A stretch of 52,066 nucleotides of DNA, taken from assembly GCA_003667245.1 (NCBI GenBank), contig RCNN01000519.1:1-52066 (forward strand), in the 5' to 3' direction. This DNA comes from Heterostelium multicystogenum (Eukaryota > Evosea > Eumycetozoa > Acytosteliales > Acytosteliaceae). Both the position numbers and the translations under genes were made by a program. The notes beneath the pieces are model-generated. The model was not told where the DNA came from and made no database searches. It saw only the letters and a list, made by a program, of their open reading frames with translations. Positions 35,876 through 47,077 of the stretch are shown here, piece by piece. How positions within the stretch are numbered: the first letter of the stretch is position 1; each line of letters begins with the position of its first letter.

Positions 35876-37541
35876 TATTAATTAATTAAATGTAAATAAT
35901 TATATTAATACTACAAACAATATAACAACATTGTTTAGTAAAAAATATATATATATATATATATATAGAAGTTAATTAAAACTGCAATTGCAATTATCAC
36001 ACACATACCATTTCTTTTTGATATTATTATAATTGTTGTTGCAATTATCTATCTATTTAAAAGGTGTGGTCTAGGGGTAGAGGTGTTGTGTTGTTTGTGG
36101 AAAGCTAAACAAAAGGCAAATTGTTTTTTTTGAAGAAACCCTATGAGTTTAAAAGGTAAGGTATATTGTAATATAGTATAATAAAGGTAAGTGTACTTGA
36201 AAGTTCTATTGATTGGTACCTTTGGTGTGTTACTGTTTGATAGGTAAAATTGGTTTTGAGGAACAATTAGATTTATAAATTTAACAAAAAACAAACAAAA
36301 ATATCGATTCTTGAAATATCAGTGTTTGATTTTGTTTTTAAGTTTAAATCGTTGTTTGAAGCCCATTATTTGCCATTGGTTACATCACTACACAGGTCAG
36401 TCAAATGATAATATTGTGAAAAATAAATGTTGAAATTCTGAAAAACACTACTATACACATGTATTATGATGTTTTTTTTAGTATTTCTTGAGATTTGATA
36501 AATTTTAGGAGTAAAGCATCGGTTGTAATTGACACTTTTTAAACTAGTTGTGAAATATTAGATTTCCAGAATCAATAAGTTGCCATAACTCAACCCAAAC
36601 TTCGTAAGGTTTTAGATAATCACAATTGAAATAATATTTTTATCATGGTAGTTGCAACCCAGGGATGCTAGAACCCTAATATTCTAATGGAGATTCATAT
36701 AGTCCAAAATGAAGTCGATAACACTTTAAATCAAATAGAATCATTCAGTTCTGATCTTCAATGGCACAGTCGACAGTCAGGAAAGAGGATGATATTAACA
36801 AGTTTTCATTATAAAGATATATAATTTTGGATTAGACAACAAACTCATATTTGATTATCAATAATCAAGGTCATTTACATAAGTGAAATTAGTTTGTTTA
36901 ATCAATTAAATGTAAGGGTCTTCAATATTCACAGTCTACACTCAGCAAAGAGGATGATATTAACAAGAATTCATTTTGTCGATAATTTAATATTAGACAA
37001 CATACAAACGGTTATTTCAGTTAATCAAAGCTTTTTAGAAATGAATATTGGAAAAACCATTAATGTCTCCAGAACTAAGAATATCAAATTTAACAATAAT
37101 CAGAAGCTTTTTTTGTCAGAGTAAGTCTTGATTTCTAATTAAATATGATCATTTACAAATTACACTTCAATACAATATAAAGATCCACACATATGCACTT
37201 AAAATTCTTTAAGTTTCTCCACTCTTTAAAGTTGGAATATATTGGGAATGGTTGTATTTATATTGTTGCAGTGATGGTAAAATTATCATTTGTAAAATTG
37301 GTAATATCACATGTTGTGCTTCCAACTCGGAATGTTTGAGGTTTAGTAATTCTCTTTCCATAAACAAAAAACACCTGAATGATCTACATTATACGTCATA
37401 ATTACATCAATGCCTAGAGATATAAGAGAGATATAAATTACACATTGCATTTATTGAATTTTAATAAATGATTTCATCCACTTTGAGTTATTGATAACCC
37501 GTTTATTTAATTATAATTAATGATATCAGAATTCCTGGAGG
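35876..37541. other. Transition to subtelomeric DNA, no intact gene
   Basis: About 1.7 kb. It holds an (AT)n run at 35945-35966, oligo-T tracts, and a degenerate direct repeat: a block around 36775-36830 and again around 36945-37010 sharing AAAGAGGATGATATTAACAAG (shown in two parts by its first 10 bases AAAGAGGATG and its last 11 ATATTAACAAG) and TTAGACAACA. No housekeeping gene lies from here to the right end. Confidence 0.5.
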
Positions 37542-37931
37542 TTATTTCAAGACATGGATGATCTTAACATTGGGATATGTGGGCATGTACTCTTTTGTTT
37601 CTGGATCTATACCCTATGCTTCGTCCTATAGAGTGTAGTAAGTAGATGTTCTGTATACATGCTCAATGACACTTTCTTTGGAATTTGCACCAACTTCATG
37701 AGAAACTATTTCAAGATTGTATATCCAGTTAGATGTCCTATCTTGCAAGTGGGATTGCTTTGAATCAGTAAAGTGGTTGTATACTTGACTTTGGTGAACA
37801 GTTGTGTGGGAACTTCTCTTTTCTTCCGTTAAGAAATGATTGAATATAGTTCTTGGTGATATGGCCGAAAATGGAACCTTATAGGTGTGTTGCTTTGTGA
37901 GCAGGGCAGGACTATGATGGATATCACCGCT
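37542..37931 (-). pseudogene. Decayed protein-coding fragment
   Basis: A 130-codon minus-strand frame lacking an ATG reads sensibly (HTYKVPFSAISPRTIFNHF, NWIYNLEIVSHEVGANSKE) but contains two TAG stops near its end (after YRTSTYYTL and four codons later) before PETKEYMPTYPNVKIIHVLK and TAA 37542. Both TAGs could be single C-to-T changes of CAG, so this looks like a gene in decay. No family is recognised. Confidence 0.45.
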
Positions 37932-38164
37932 TCAATATTTATGAGTCATGAAATATTATATATATGTAAATTGGTAATATTATTATGTAGAGAGAGTTCA
38001 AATAAATAGTTTTTTGAAATATCTATAACAATAAATAATAATATAATTTCACAAAGAACTTACCAAGTGGCAATAAAAACAATAAAAGTATTGGTAAAAA
38101 GGTTTAAAAGTTTATTAGGATAAAATGGTGCAGTATATTATTTCAAGTAATCATAATACCATTT

Positions 38165-38497
38165 TCAGACTTCAATTAAATCGATATCAAATTCCTTTGC
38201 AGCTTTGGAACCTCTTTCCTTAAGTTCATTAGTTTATCTGAAGCTATTTGACTTTGTTTATCTGCATCAGTAAACTGAATATTTTTGTTTCCTGTTTTTA
38301 CTTCTTAAAGCAAGCATAGTGTACAATATAGGGTCTTTGTTCTCCTCTTTGCACATATTTTCTAGGAGAGAATCAACAGTTTTGTATTCCTTGGCCAATG
38401 CTATTAAACGTTGTTCGTATTTAGTCCTCGCAGCTATTAAGTTTTTTTGTAAGATTTTCTTCCTTTGTACCTTTAAAGTAGTTTTATTATTTGGCAT
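38165..38497 (-). CDS. Small Lys/Glu-rich coiled-coil protein
   Basis: ATG 38497 opens MPNNKTTLKVQRKKILQKNL, a basic helical protein. After about 65 codons the frame slips near 38300 into NIQFTDADKQSQIASDKLMN and near 38205 into AAKEFDIDLIEV, ending TGA 38165. Total about 110 residues. Both slips are in A-rich runs and may be errors. No family is recognised. The helical, charged composition suggests a small structural or scaffold protein, but that is only inference. Confidence 0.5.
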
Positions 38498-38621
38498 TTT
38501 TATTAGTTTAAATTGTATTAAAATGAGAAATATATTATTTTTATTCCCTTTTTATCGTATCGGTGCCATTTTGAGGAAGTTGAATTATAGAAGTCTCCAA
38601 AAGTCATTGTTTATCAAATAA

Positions 38622-38825
38622 TGTTCCAGAGCACAATGCATTGATGATGCAGTATCACTTCGTAACTTCGTGAAAACTAGATGGATCATATATGCAGAAA
38701 ATAAAGTTCACGTATCGAAATTGGAAACAGAACCCGCTCTTCTCGCTGTTTACCCATTGGATGATGATGACAGCGAGAAGAAGAAGAAAAATCCTAATAT
38801 TAATGAATTAGCTATTAATGATTGA
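38622..38825 (+). CDS. Uncertain short coding frame
   Basis: An open frame of 67 codons without ATG reads IDDAVSLRNFVKTRW then YAENKVHVSKLETEPALLA, followed by an acidic-to-basic tail and TGA 38825. Composition is protein-like. It might be the last exon of a gene beginning near 38524, but that start would lie only 26 bases from the divergent ATG at 38497, which is implausible for two functional genes. Possibly a fragment. Confidence 0.3.
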   Translation, partial: CSRAQCIDDAVSLRNFVKTRWIIYAENKVHVSKLETEPALLAVYPLDDDDSEKKKKNPNINELAIND

Positions 38826-39039
38826 ATTATTGACAATTATTCCTCATAATTTCAAGAGCTCTTAAAATAAACCAATCATTGTAATTATTTATATATGTAA
38901 TTAACAAAAAAAATATTATTTCTTCTTTCTCTTTCTAGAACCTATTGGAAATTGTGATAAGTGTTAAATTTATATTCTTTTTAAAAGTATTTATATTTAG
39001 TCAATTATTTTCATTTGTATTTTTTTATTTGTCAATATT

Positions 39040-40841
39040 ATGAACACAATCAACATTACATTCAAAGACTCCACCAAACAAGTGAAGTGGTTTGGTGAGG
39101 TGTTGTCGGATGACATAGAGAATACCATTCGCAAGACTTTCAACATTCCAAACTGCAATGCCCTAATCCTTAAACATGAAGGAGCCGATGTTGCCATCAC
39201 ATCCACCCTGCCCAATGGCTTCAGCTTCTTGCTTACTGTTTGTGAATCAGTCCAAGCAGGTAAGTAAAAACAACATCTTGTTAATTTCGTTTCAATACTG
39301 ACAATTCTTTTTTTCTAAATCTTCTTACCTTCTTTTCTTTGACAATGACTTCTTTCAATATCATTAACTCTGTATTCTTTGATTTCACCTCACATTCCGT
39401 ATTACAAATAATTCTATAACATTCATACAATGGACACCATACGACCCACGCACTTGTTATTTCTTTCATTAAATACTTTAGAACCTCAGAATCTCGATGA
39501 TTGGGTCAAGAAAACAAATTATCCACTCCATCCTGCTAACAAACCATCATTTGATAATACACCATTCCAAAAAACTATATGGAAGAGAAAATACAAGGGA
39601 AGAACTTTTCGACATTGCAATGCTCAACATATAGTCTTTTCTCGAGAGATCTACGATCAAACAGAGATACACATTGCCGACTATCATTGGCGGCATGGGA
39701 ATTGGCAAAACAAGAGTTAGTGAGGAATATTATCATATAGTCAAGAGTTTTCAGCAAAATAAACCAATCTTTAGAGTAATTCAATCCTCAACTAAAACTA
39801 CAACAACCACCACAAATAATGTTGTGTTCCAAAATTTCAACACTATCTTTGGAAACAACATCTGGTATATCAAGATTGATTGTGCCAAGGAAGACTTTCT
39901 GGCTGCATCGGAACCCTATAGCAAGTACCTCACTTTATGCCTCGCTTCACATTTCCTTATCAATACTAGTTACCGTAGTGTGATTAGTGTACCATTTCCA
40001 TTTAATATCAGTGATATCCTTCAATACATTAACAAATTATACATCAACGAGACTAATCCCAAAGCAATACTCATTCTCCACATTGATGAATATTTCAAGC
40101 TCAGCACTGACCATCTAAATATACTCATCTCTAATTTGGCTGGTCTGCTCACTAATCAACATAACAATAATCTTTGTTTTCTCCCCATTCTTACTGGAAC
40201 TGATCTTAACAGAGCCAGAGAATCAATCAACTACTCTAAACTTGGGAACAGGACTATACTCCTTGGAGCTATACCCATAGATCTTACTTCTCAGATGTTG
40301 CAGCAGTACTGTTATAATTGGTCAATGATTTCTAAATCGAACTACAGTCCATTATCTATTCAATTAATTCTTGAAAGTTTGGGAGGAGTTCCAAGATTCC
40401 TCCAACTTTTCCTTCAACAAGTTGAAAAACTTACTTTGGATCTTAAACTCCAACATTTGTCTTTCACTACAAAAATATCTTTTTGAGACCACTAAAGACA
40501 TCATTAGAGTCTATTCAGTTAAAACATGGCAAGAGGTATTTAATGGTTCACTGGCTGGACTCCGTCAAATGATTATCTATTCTCTCTCTGGAAGGATTGT
40601 TTGTAGAGACACAATATTGAATGGAGTCACAATTGGTCAAATTGAATCAACTGGAATACTATTTCTGAAGCAAATCGAAAGCAATTCATGTAAGTTCACA
40701 ATCTATATGCCTTTATGTTTGATCAGAGCAATCAACTTGGTTCTCAATGACGTTAATGACTCTTTACTTGACATTTGTTCGACGAATGAAGAACATAAAT
40801 TTGATCTAACAATGAGTAAAATTCGAAGAGTTTGGAACTAA
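39040..40841 (+). CDS. Subtelomeric P-loop NTPase with ubiquitin-like header (CR-like), truncated
   Basis: Exon 1 (39040-39259) encodes a domain of about 73 residues (MNTINITFKDSTKQVKWFG, ... LPNGFSFLLTV) with a beta-grasp/ubiquitin-like pattern. A 222-nt intron (39260-39481, phase 1) leads to exon 2: linker EPQNLDDWVKKTNYPLHP; Walker A GGMGIGKTR (about 39690); Walker B AILILHIDEYF (about 40060); and C-terminal IMPL-type helices. This resembles NTPases of the STAND/Crinkler-RHS group. The protein ends about where its neighbour at 43.1-45.4 kb continues into a nuclease-like segment, so the effector-like end is missing. An in-frame TAG (39632-39634) and frame changes near 39590 and 40480 mean it is either error-laden or a pseudogene. 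Function unknown. Confidence 0.55.
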
Positions 40842-41131
40842 AACTATCTTTTGTTTCATTATGACTTTCTCCAACAAAGGTGTCAACGATATCGTTTTTT
40901 GTTCACAAAGAAATTAAATTCAAAATGATTATCTCAAACATAATCAGAATTCACAAGTTTTAAGGGAACCACAGTCATTATTAATGGAAGCTAATTTTTC
41001 TATTAATATCAATAACATTAATTTTCGACACAATTATTTTAACAGAGTTAATTTATTAATCTGTTTAACAAGAGACTAAGGAGTTAATTATTAACAGTCC
41101 AGATTCTGAGTATTGACTACGCAGTTTTCTT

Positions 41132-41750
41132 GGGATGATCTCAATCACAATGTAGAAAGTAGAGTATTAATTAAAATTAAATTGATTATACTGTATCAAT
41201 GACCAAGGTATCAGAGTAACTATGGAGAATCTTCTCGGATCTGGAGCTGTGTGTATTGGTGGAGCTGTTTAAACTAGTATTTGATGATCATTGAAAGGTG
41301 CTGTTGGTCAATGCAAAAGCTATCTTGTTCACCGGTGAGGTGAATGTAGTAATGAAATGGCACAAATGGCATTTGCTAAGGTAACTATTATAAGATCTTA
41401 AGGTATTCTCAATGATGATGCTAATTTTTCTATTTATTAAATCAGTTTTAACATTGATTATCGATGCGATACAGTGAAAGCCTAACGCTCTCGATCATCT
41501 CTGTAGTACACAGCATCAGAGTCAAGCAATTATCAACATGATATAGTTTATCTACATTCGTTGGCCAATGTTCCAATATAGCAATGGCAAATTCGTTCAA
41601 ATAGTGACAACACAACTTGACTCGTGAGTGGTTTATAACTCTTCGTAAAGTTGATCAAGGACTTAGTCAATATCATTCGGTATGTTACTCCTTACATTGC
41701 TCGAGTTTTACTGTCCCTTACCAATTATAACTATATGTTTAAGTCGAATA
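41132..41750. repeat. Degenerate direct repeat, copy 1
   Basis: About 620 bases matching 49330-49950 in the same orientation. Shared landmarks, in order: GTAGAAAGTAGAGTATTAAT, TATCAGAGTAACTATGGA, AGGTGAATGTAG, CAATGATGATGCTAATTTTT, TTTATTAAATCAGTTTTAA, AAAGTTGATCAAGGAC, GTTTTACTGTCCCTTAC. No protein is recognised. Unit type (transposon relic or segmental duplication) is unknown. Confidence 0.75.
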
Positions 41751-42144
41751 AACATAACAACAGCTCGTTAATAAAGACTCTGACTCAATCATTGTTCCCA
41801 ATTTTCCACGCATTCAATTAAGCCAACTATCGAGGAACTTATTAGACTTGTCTCGAAATACATTGTCAAGACTCTAAATATAGGGTTTGCATCTCGTGTT
41901 TTAGTTTTTAACTCATTGATATTTATTTAAACTTAAAGTCCTTTGTCCTAGGAGCTCTAACATTATGTCCCCTATTATTTTTTATTCTAATTTTGAAAAC
42001 TTCCCTGCTTAATATGATAGATGTTTATTCCTGATATTCACCAATAAATAATAGGTGACAAATCAAAACATTTTTCTTAACTGGGGACATTCATAGCAAT
42101 AAAATCTAATTATCGATGTTAATATTGAAGATTCTCATCATCAG

Positions 42145-42351
42145 ATGGATGAATTCATTATTAAAAAGCTTATAGAGACAGATTTAAGAAGTTTAGGTAT
42201 CCATGAGGAACTTAAAGATTCATGTCTAGAATTTTTATGGACCAAGATAACTAACAAATGGTATTAAAAACATTTGAAATTTCAGAAAGAAAGCATTGAA
42301 ATTGGTTGTGATAATCTTGAAAAGAGTGAGGGACAAGATAGAATTCTATAA
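42145..42351 (+). pseudogene. Short ORF relic with one stop
   Basis: ATG 42145 opens MDEFIIKKLIETDLRSLGI and continues to TAA 42265; the same frame then reads KHLKFQKESIEIGCDNLEK to TAA 42349. The composition is coding-like on both sides, so this is probably a fragment of a repeated subtelomeric gene. No family is recognised. The rest of 40842-43147 holds the direct repeat and a palindrome but no other supported gene. Confidence 0.4.
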
Positions 42352-42664
42352 AGTTTTATTGGGATTGTTTGTACTTCTATGTATAGGTTCTATTACCAAT
42401 TGAGTTTATTCAGTAAGAGGTTACGTACTTATGGAATATAGAAAATACAATCTGAATTTAGATGGGACTTTGTTGCTCAATTAGGTGTTGCAACCAATTT
42501 GAATCATCAAACTACAGTTGTTTGTAAGAGAAAGTTGGTTATTACCCAAATGAATTAGTCTTGTTTAATAAAATTTATAAATAGTGGTATTAAATATAGA
42601 TGGTATTGACAATTAAGACTTAAGTGATCATTATTTAGAAATAATGTGGTGTATACTTCTTGCG

Positions 42665-42690
42665 ACTTTTGAATTTATAAATTCAAAAGT
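42665..42690. repeat. Perfect 26-base palindrome
   Basis: Arms ACTTTTGAATTTA and TAAATTCAAAAGT abut with no loop. Flanks TGGTGTATA and TATATACCA extend it imperfectly. It lies in gene-poor subtelomeric DNA between an ORF relic and the next NTPase gene. Confidence 0.85.
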
Positions 42691-43147
42691 GGATATATAC
42701 CAATACAAGATGTGTATCACCACCATAAAGAAGATAAATCAAGTCATTGTGAACTATCTTGGATTGTTAAACCAATATATGATTGAAGTTACCACAAATT
42801 TAATTAATAAAAATGGTTAAACCAGACAAATTTGGGGTGTAACTATAAAACAAGAACCTAAATAGTTATTTAATAACAAGTGTCATTATTTCTAGTAAAT
42901 ATCGATCTCAAAGTAAAGAATGAAAACTATATAAATTTAATTTTGCACTAGTGACTATCATTCTTTCAATTCATTTTTTTTATTTATAATTATTATTTTA
43001 GTTTTTATTACTATAATATTTTATTTAATTTCTTTTATTATATCTATCATTGTTTATTATCAAACTCTTTCTCAATCATTGAATTTCATTTATTTATATT
43101 TATTTTGTTAAAAATTTATCCATCATTATTATATATTTTCTTTGAAA

Positions 43148-45421
43148 ATGTCATCGACTGAAGAAGAAACTGAAGTAACTCTTGCTGAGGTGCTCACCAA
43201 AGCTGGTTGTACATCAATCACAGCAGATTCTTTGTTGAAAGCCGGCCTTAATACTCGGAAATCTATCTATGAAGCTCTCAATGACACAAAATTCCATCCT
43301 CATCTGATGCAAATAGGATTCAACTTTGGAGACATCGTGAAGCTCAGTAGTTACCTCAAACAAGAACAATCAAATGGCTTCTCTGGTAAGTTTCACAAAG
43401 CAATGTCAAAGATTAGAATTCACTACTAACATGTACTCTTGCAATTTAGCGATGGAATCAGTGTTGCAATGGATTACGAATAGGAATCCAACAGTTCAGT
43501 ATCCTGCCCCAACGGTAACTATCTATTCAACATGTATCAAACAAAGGGTTAACTAACTCTGCTCCACAGATGGCCAACAGAGATCTTCCATTTCGAGGGA
43601 GGACGACAGAGATCAACCATTTTGTCGGCCTTGTTTCAAGTCGTTTGAACAAGCGTACCAGCCAGGACCGTACAGATCATCCACTGACCGTGATTGCGAG
43701 TGCTCCTGGCATTGGTAAAACAAGATTGCTCGAGGAAACATCACAGGCTCTTTTACAGCATGAGAGTCTCAAGAACTACTTTGTTGTACAGATCAACATC
43801 ACCTTTGGCAATGGATCAAGTGTCACACTCAAGGATGCGAAGTATGGAGGTATGCACGCTGTCAGCAGCCGTATCCTCTTTCGATTTTTCGAATCTCACT
43901 CAACATATGAACTCTTTATCGATAATTTCGAGAAGCAATTTGGAATCGGCTCATTTTCGTCCATCACTCCCACAATCTGTTTCAGCATCATCGAGAAATA
44001 CATGAGGCAATCTGTTCAATTCCAAGAACAGGTGAAAAACAAGACAATCTTCTTTAATATTGGTATTGATGAGTTCTCATTGCTATTTGTCAAAAACAGC
44101 ATCCTCAAGGAGAGGTACCAACAAGATATCGACACATACTTCAAGATACATCAACAATCGTTTGGCTTACTGCTCGATCAAGAGTCCAATCAAATCAATC
44201 GTTCCTTCTTGAAGGAGGTCATCCTTGCAGTCGTCCCTCTCCTCATTCCGAAACCCGTAGGTACCTTTTTTCATGTCACTATGGTTGGGACAATCATCAC
44301 ACCGATTAAAGATGTGATCCATGTCGACTCTTCACACCCATACAAGAGAGTACCCATTGGTCTCCTCAGCTTCAATGATACGTATTGGATCGCCCAACAG
44401 TATCTCTCAAACTCAGTGCTCTCTGACATCCAAGAAGCCAAACTCAGGAAAGTTCTGGCCTTCATTGGAGGATGGGCACGACCATTGTTCAAGTTCCTCG
44501 AGGCCTATCACTCTGACCCATCCAATCGTGACAATACACTCATCGGACTACTGAAATTTGTCCCCACACCTGGACTGGATTCAATGCTTCCGAATAAAAC
44601 AATTGCAAGGCTCGTGGCGATGTCACTGACAGCAGTTTCAGACAACAAAACTCGATTGGAGACGAACGCATTATGTATCGGAAGAATCGCTCGAGTCTCT
44701 AGAGAGCAAAGGAACAATCAGTTCGCTCGTATTGCCGGACAGCTCCCGTGTGGTGACTCTTCCTCTCATTCTTCTTCGCAATTACTGCGAGTCGAACCCC
44801 TTCCTCGTGCCCATCAAGCTCATGGTTGAGCATCTCATTGTCTGTGACGATCCGAGCTCATGGGAGGAATTCTGCTGTCGATATCTCCTGGCACGTAGGC
44901 ACTCCTTTGTGCTGCTTGGAAAGACATCAATTACCATAGGGGAGTACTTTGGTGATGCACAACGCACCAAAATAGTGAATCCAGAAACATCATTCACTCT
45001 TTCCTGTTCAGCTGAGCCAAAGCTCATCAAGCTTCAGAAACAATACCCGAAAACGTTAAACTCTATTGCTCCCGAGAATGTCTATCTCAATGCTGCTGGG
45101 GCCCCTTTCGACTGGCTCCAGTGTTTCCAAACATCGAGCCAAAGCAAGATCTACTTCTTGTGCGATGGAAAACATACTATTGTCAATGCTGCTCTGCCTC
45201 TTTCTGAAGTCAAAGAAAACATCAAAGCATGCACAACATCAATTGCTTCGATATTGGGCAAGCAGGACTCCTATATTCATTGCTTCATCACCAATCGAGA
45301 CTCAATCTCCAATGACATCATCTCGAACGTACAGAACTCGATGCTTCCCCTGTTGCTCATCAACAAACGAGGAAGCTTCTATCCTCTGTCCATACGCTCC
45401 TATATAGACAGCCAACTCTGA
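43148..45421 (+). CDS. Subtelomeric P-loop NTPase with helical header and nuclease-like C-terminus (CR-like)
   Basis: Start ATG 43148. Exons 43148-43385, 43450-43514 and 43570-45421; introns are 64 and 55 nt. About 717 residues. Domains: an N-terminal helical, SAM-like header (TLAEVLTKAGCTSITADSLL); linker ESVLQWITNRNPTVQYP; PFRGRTTEINHF leading to Walker A SAPGIGKTRLLEE (about residue 155); Walker B TIFFNIGIDEF; helical sensor-like segments; and a C-terminal block beginning SSWEEFCCRYL that carries GAPFDWLQCF and KIYFLCDGKH. The spacing of that Asp and the DxK resembles a restriction-endonuclease fold active site. Header, NTPase and nuclease order matches Crinkler/RHS-type (CR) proteins, which include effectors acting in nuclei; role here unknown. 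One frame slip lies near 44670. Poly(A) signal AATAAA at 45521. It looks expressed rather than decayed. Confidence 0.7.
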
Positions 45422-45598
45422 TCTCGTTTAGCTCACGCAGTTCAGTCTATCAGCATCTAAACCAGCCATACAATATATCCCAACTTCAAAGCCATCCCTT
45501 TATTATATATTTATTCATTCAATAAAATATATCTTTCACAAAAAAAAACTATCAATTTTGAGAAATACTTGTTAGTAAAAAAAAGTTGAAAAGTTGTG

Positions 45599-45900
45599 TT
45601 CCTCGACATACACCACCAATACTACGACATTAACAACAAGACCAATTCACCAAGTTGTTTGGCAGGCTTGACATTGGCAAGAATCTGACTGATATGGAAC
45701 AACTATATATGATGACAAGTTCATGGTACCTCATCTTGACTTCTCTGGCTTGAAAACCAACTTCACCTTTGAGGTAAGACAACACAAAATGAAACAAGGC
45801 TATCACCATTTCTTACTAAAAATGAAACAAGTATTTGAGACAGACTCCAACAGCAAGGTCAATGGTTCTGTCAAGCGTTTCATTGAGGACTACCAGTAAT
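45599..45900 (+). pseudogene. Partial copy of AAA-ATPase-like gene
   Basis: About 300 bases matching 50319-50600 in the same orientation (shared CAATGGTTCTGTCAAGCG and CATCTTGACTTCTCTGG). The copy is frame-disrupted and lacks both ends. It is a remnant of the same family as the decayed gene at 50.3-51.6 kb. Confidence 0.7.
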
Positions 45901-46183
45901 CTTCGCACATCCAAGAGGACAGAGGAGAGGATCTAGATCTAGATTTGTGAGTTTGATGAAATGTGAAGTATCAAAGATTATTGATAAAAAATAAATAATA
46001 GTTTATTTATAAAGAAAGAAACCGACAACATTATCATTCATTGTTTACTCAAAAATGTTTGTTTATGCTTGTCATAGCTTCGTTAGCATAATTCAATATG
46101 TCAGCGATGTGCTGATGAATGGTTTGAAGAGAACAATCTTGTTAAATGACGACTCTAAAACTCAGAAGTTTGATAACCATTTT

Positions 46184-46718
46184 TTAATCAATACTTGTGA
46201 GGGCATCTGAGTTTTTGTTGATTAAATCAACAAGAAGATTTATTGTTTCCAAAATCTTAATGTTGTCATTCTTTACCACATAACTCAATAGCTTGTTGAG
46301 TAACTCCACCAATTGTATTTCAATTTTGAGGAAAGGAAGTTGAACATCAAAAGAAACTGATATGTGGTTGAATTTTACTTGGGTGTCCGCTGGGAGTTTA
46401 TAAAATCAGTTCTTCAGAGTACTTAATTTGGTCCTGGATGTTGTTTTTAAGTTCTTCGATGAACTCGTTGGCTTGATCTCTAATGGGTTGTTTGTTTTTG
46501 ATCTCAATTTTACCAGTGAAGAAGTCTTCGAAATAACCTTTGATAGCTATGAGTGTAAATGATGTCTTACTTATGACTTGACGATATTGTTGAATGATCT
46601 TTATAAAGTCTATGTTCCCCACATCTCTCGACAACTCTCTGAGTTGGAGATAAATTGGTTGTGGGTCGATTGGAGGAATGATTTCAGGACTTTGTGGAAG
46701 ATTAGTATTCTTGAACAT
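46184..46718 (-). CDS. Hypothetical helical protein, about 178 residues
   Basis: ATG 46718 opens MFKNTNLPQSPEIIPPIDPQ, then helices (IYLQLRELSRDVGNIDFIK, FIEELKNNIQDQIKYSEEL). A one-base slip near 46398 moves to a frame reading QVKFNHISVSFDVQLPFL and IKILETINLLVDLINKNSD, ending TAA 46184. The part after the slip is strongly coding-like, so I join them as one gene. No signal, membrane segment or known motif is seen, and the family is unknown. It is flanked by repeats and relics typical of this subtelomere. Confidence 0.5.
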
Positions 46719-47077
46719 TTCTTTGTTATGATTTGAAATATGATTTTATTGTAATAAAATACCAATGTTCTCAGATTGGAATATGTTCCAAATATAACAA
46801 TGCTAAAACTGTTACCGAATTCAACAACAACTTCATCATGATAAAATATACTTGATGTTTAAATATTATAACGGTTATCCAATTTGAATTTGAATTTGAA
46901 TTAAAAATTACAAGGTTCTTTGATATATAAACTCTAAACTATTCTCATTTTAGTTTTAAGATAGAATTAAAACAATTATTTAATAATATCTTTTATTATC
47001 TACAGTTAATAAATTAATTTTAGATTATTATTATATACACATTTAAATTATCAATCATTGTTACAAGAGTTATAAAT
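46719..47077. other. Intergenic, AT-rich
   Basis: About 360 bases between divergent starts at 46718 and 47078; TTTGAATTTGAATTTGAAT triplet-of-six repeat near 46885. No gene is seen. Confidence 0.5.

Noticed and set aside
1..36000. Codon reassignment or programmed frameshifting
   Set aside because: Breaks are frame shifts in homopolymers, not in-frame stops at conserved positions, and they occur in unrelated genes with no common slip signal.
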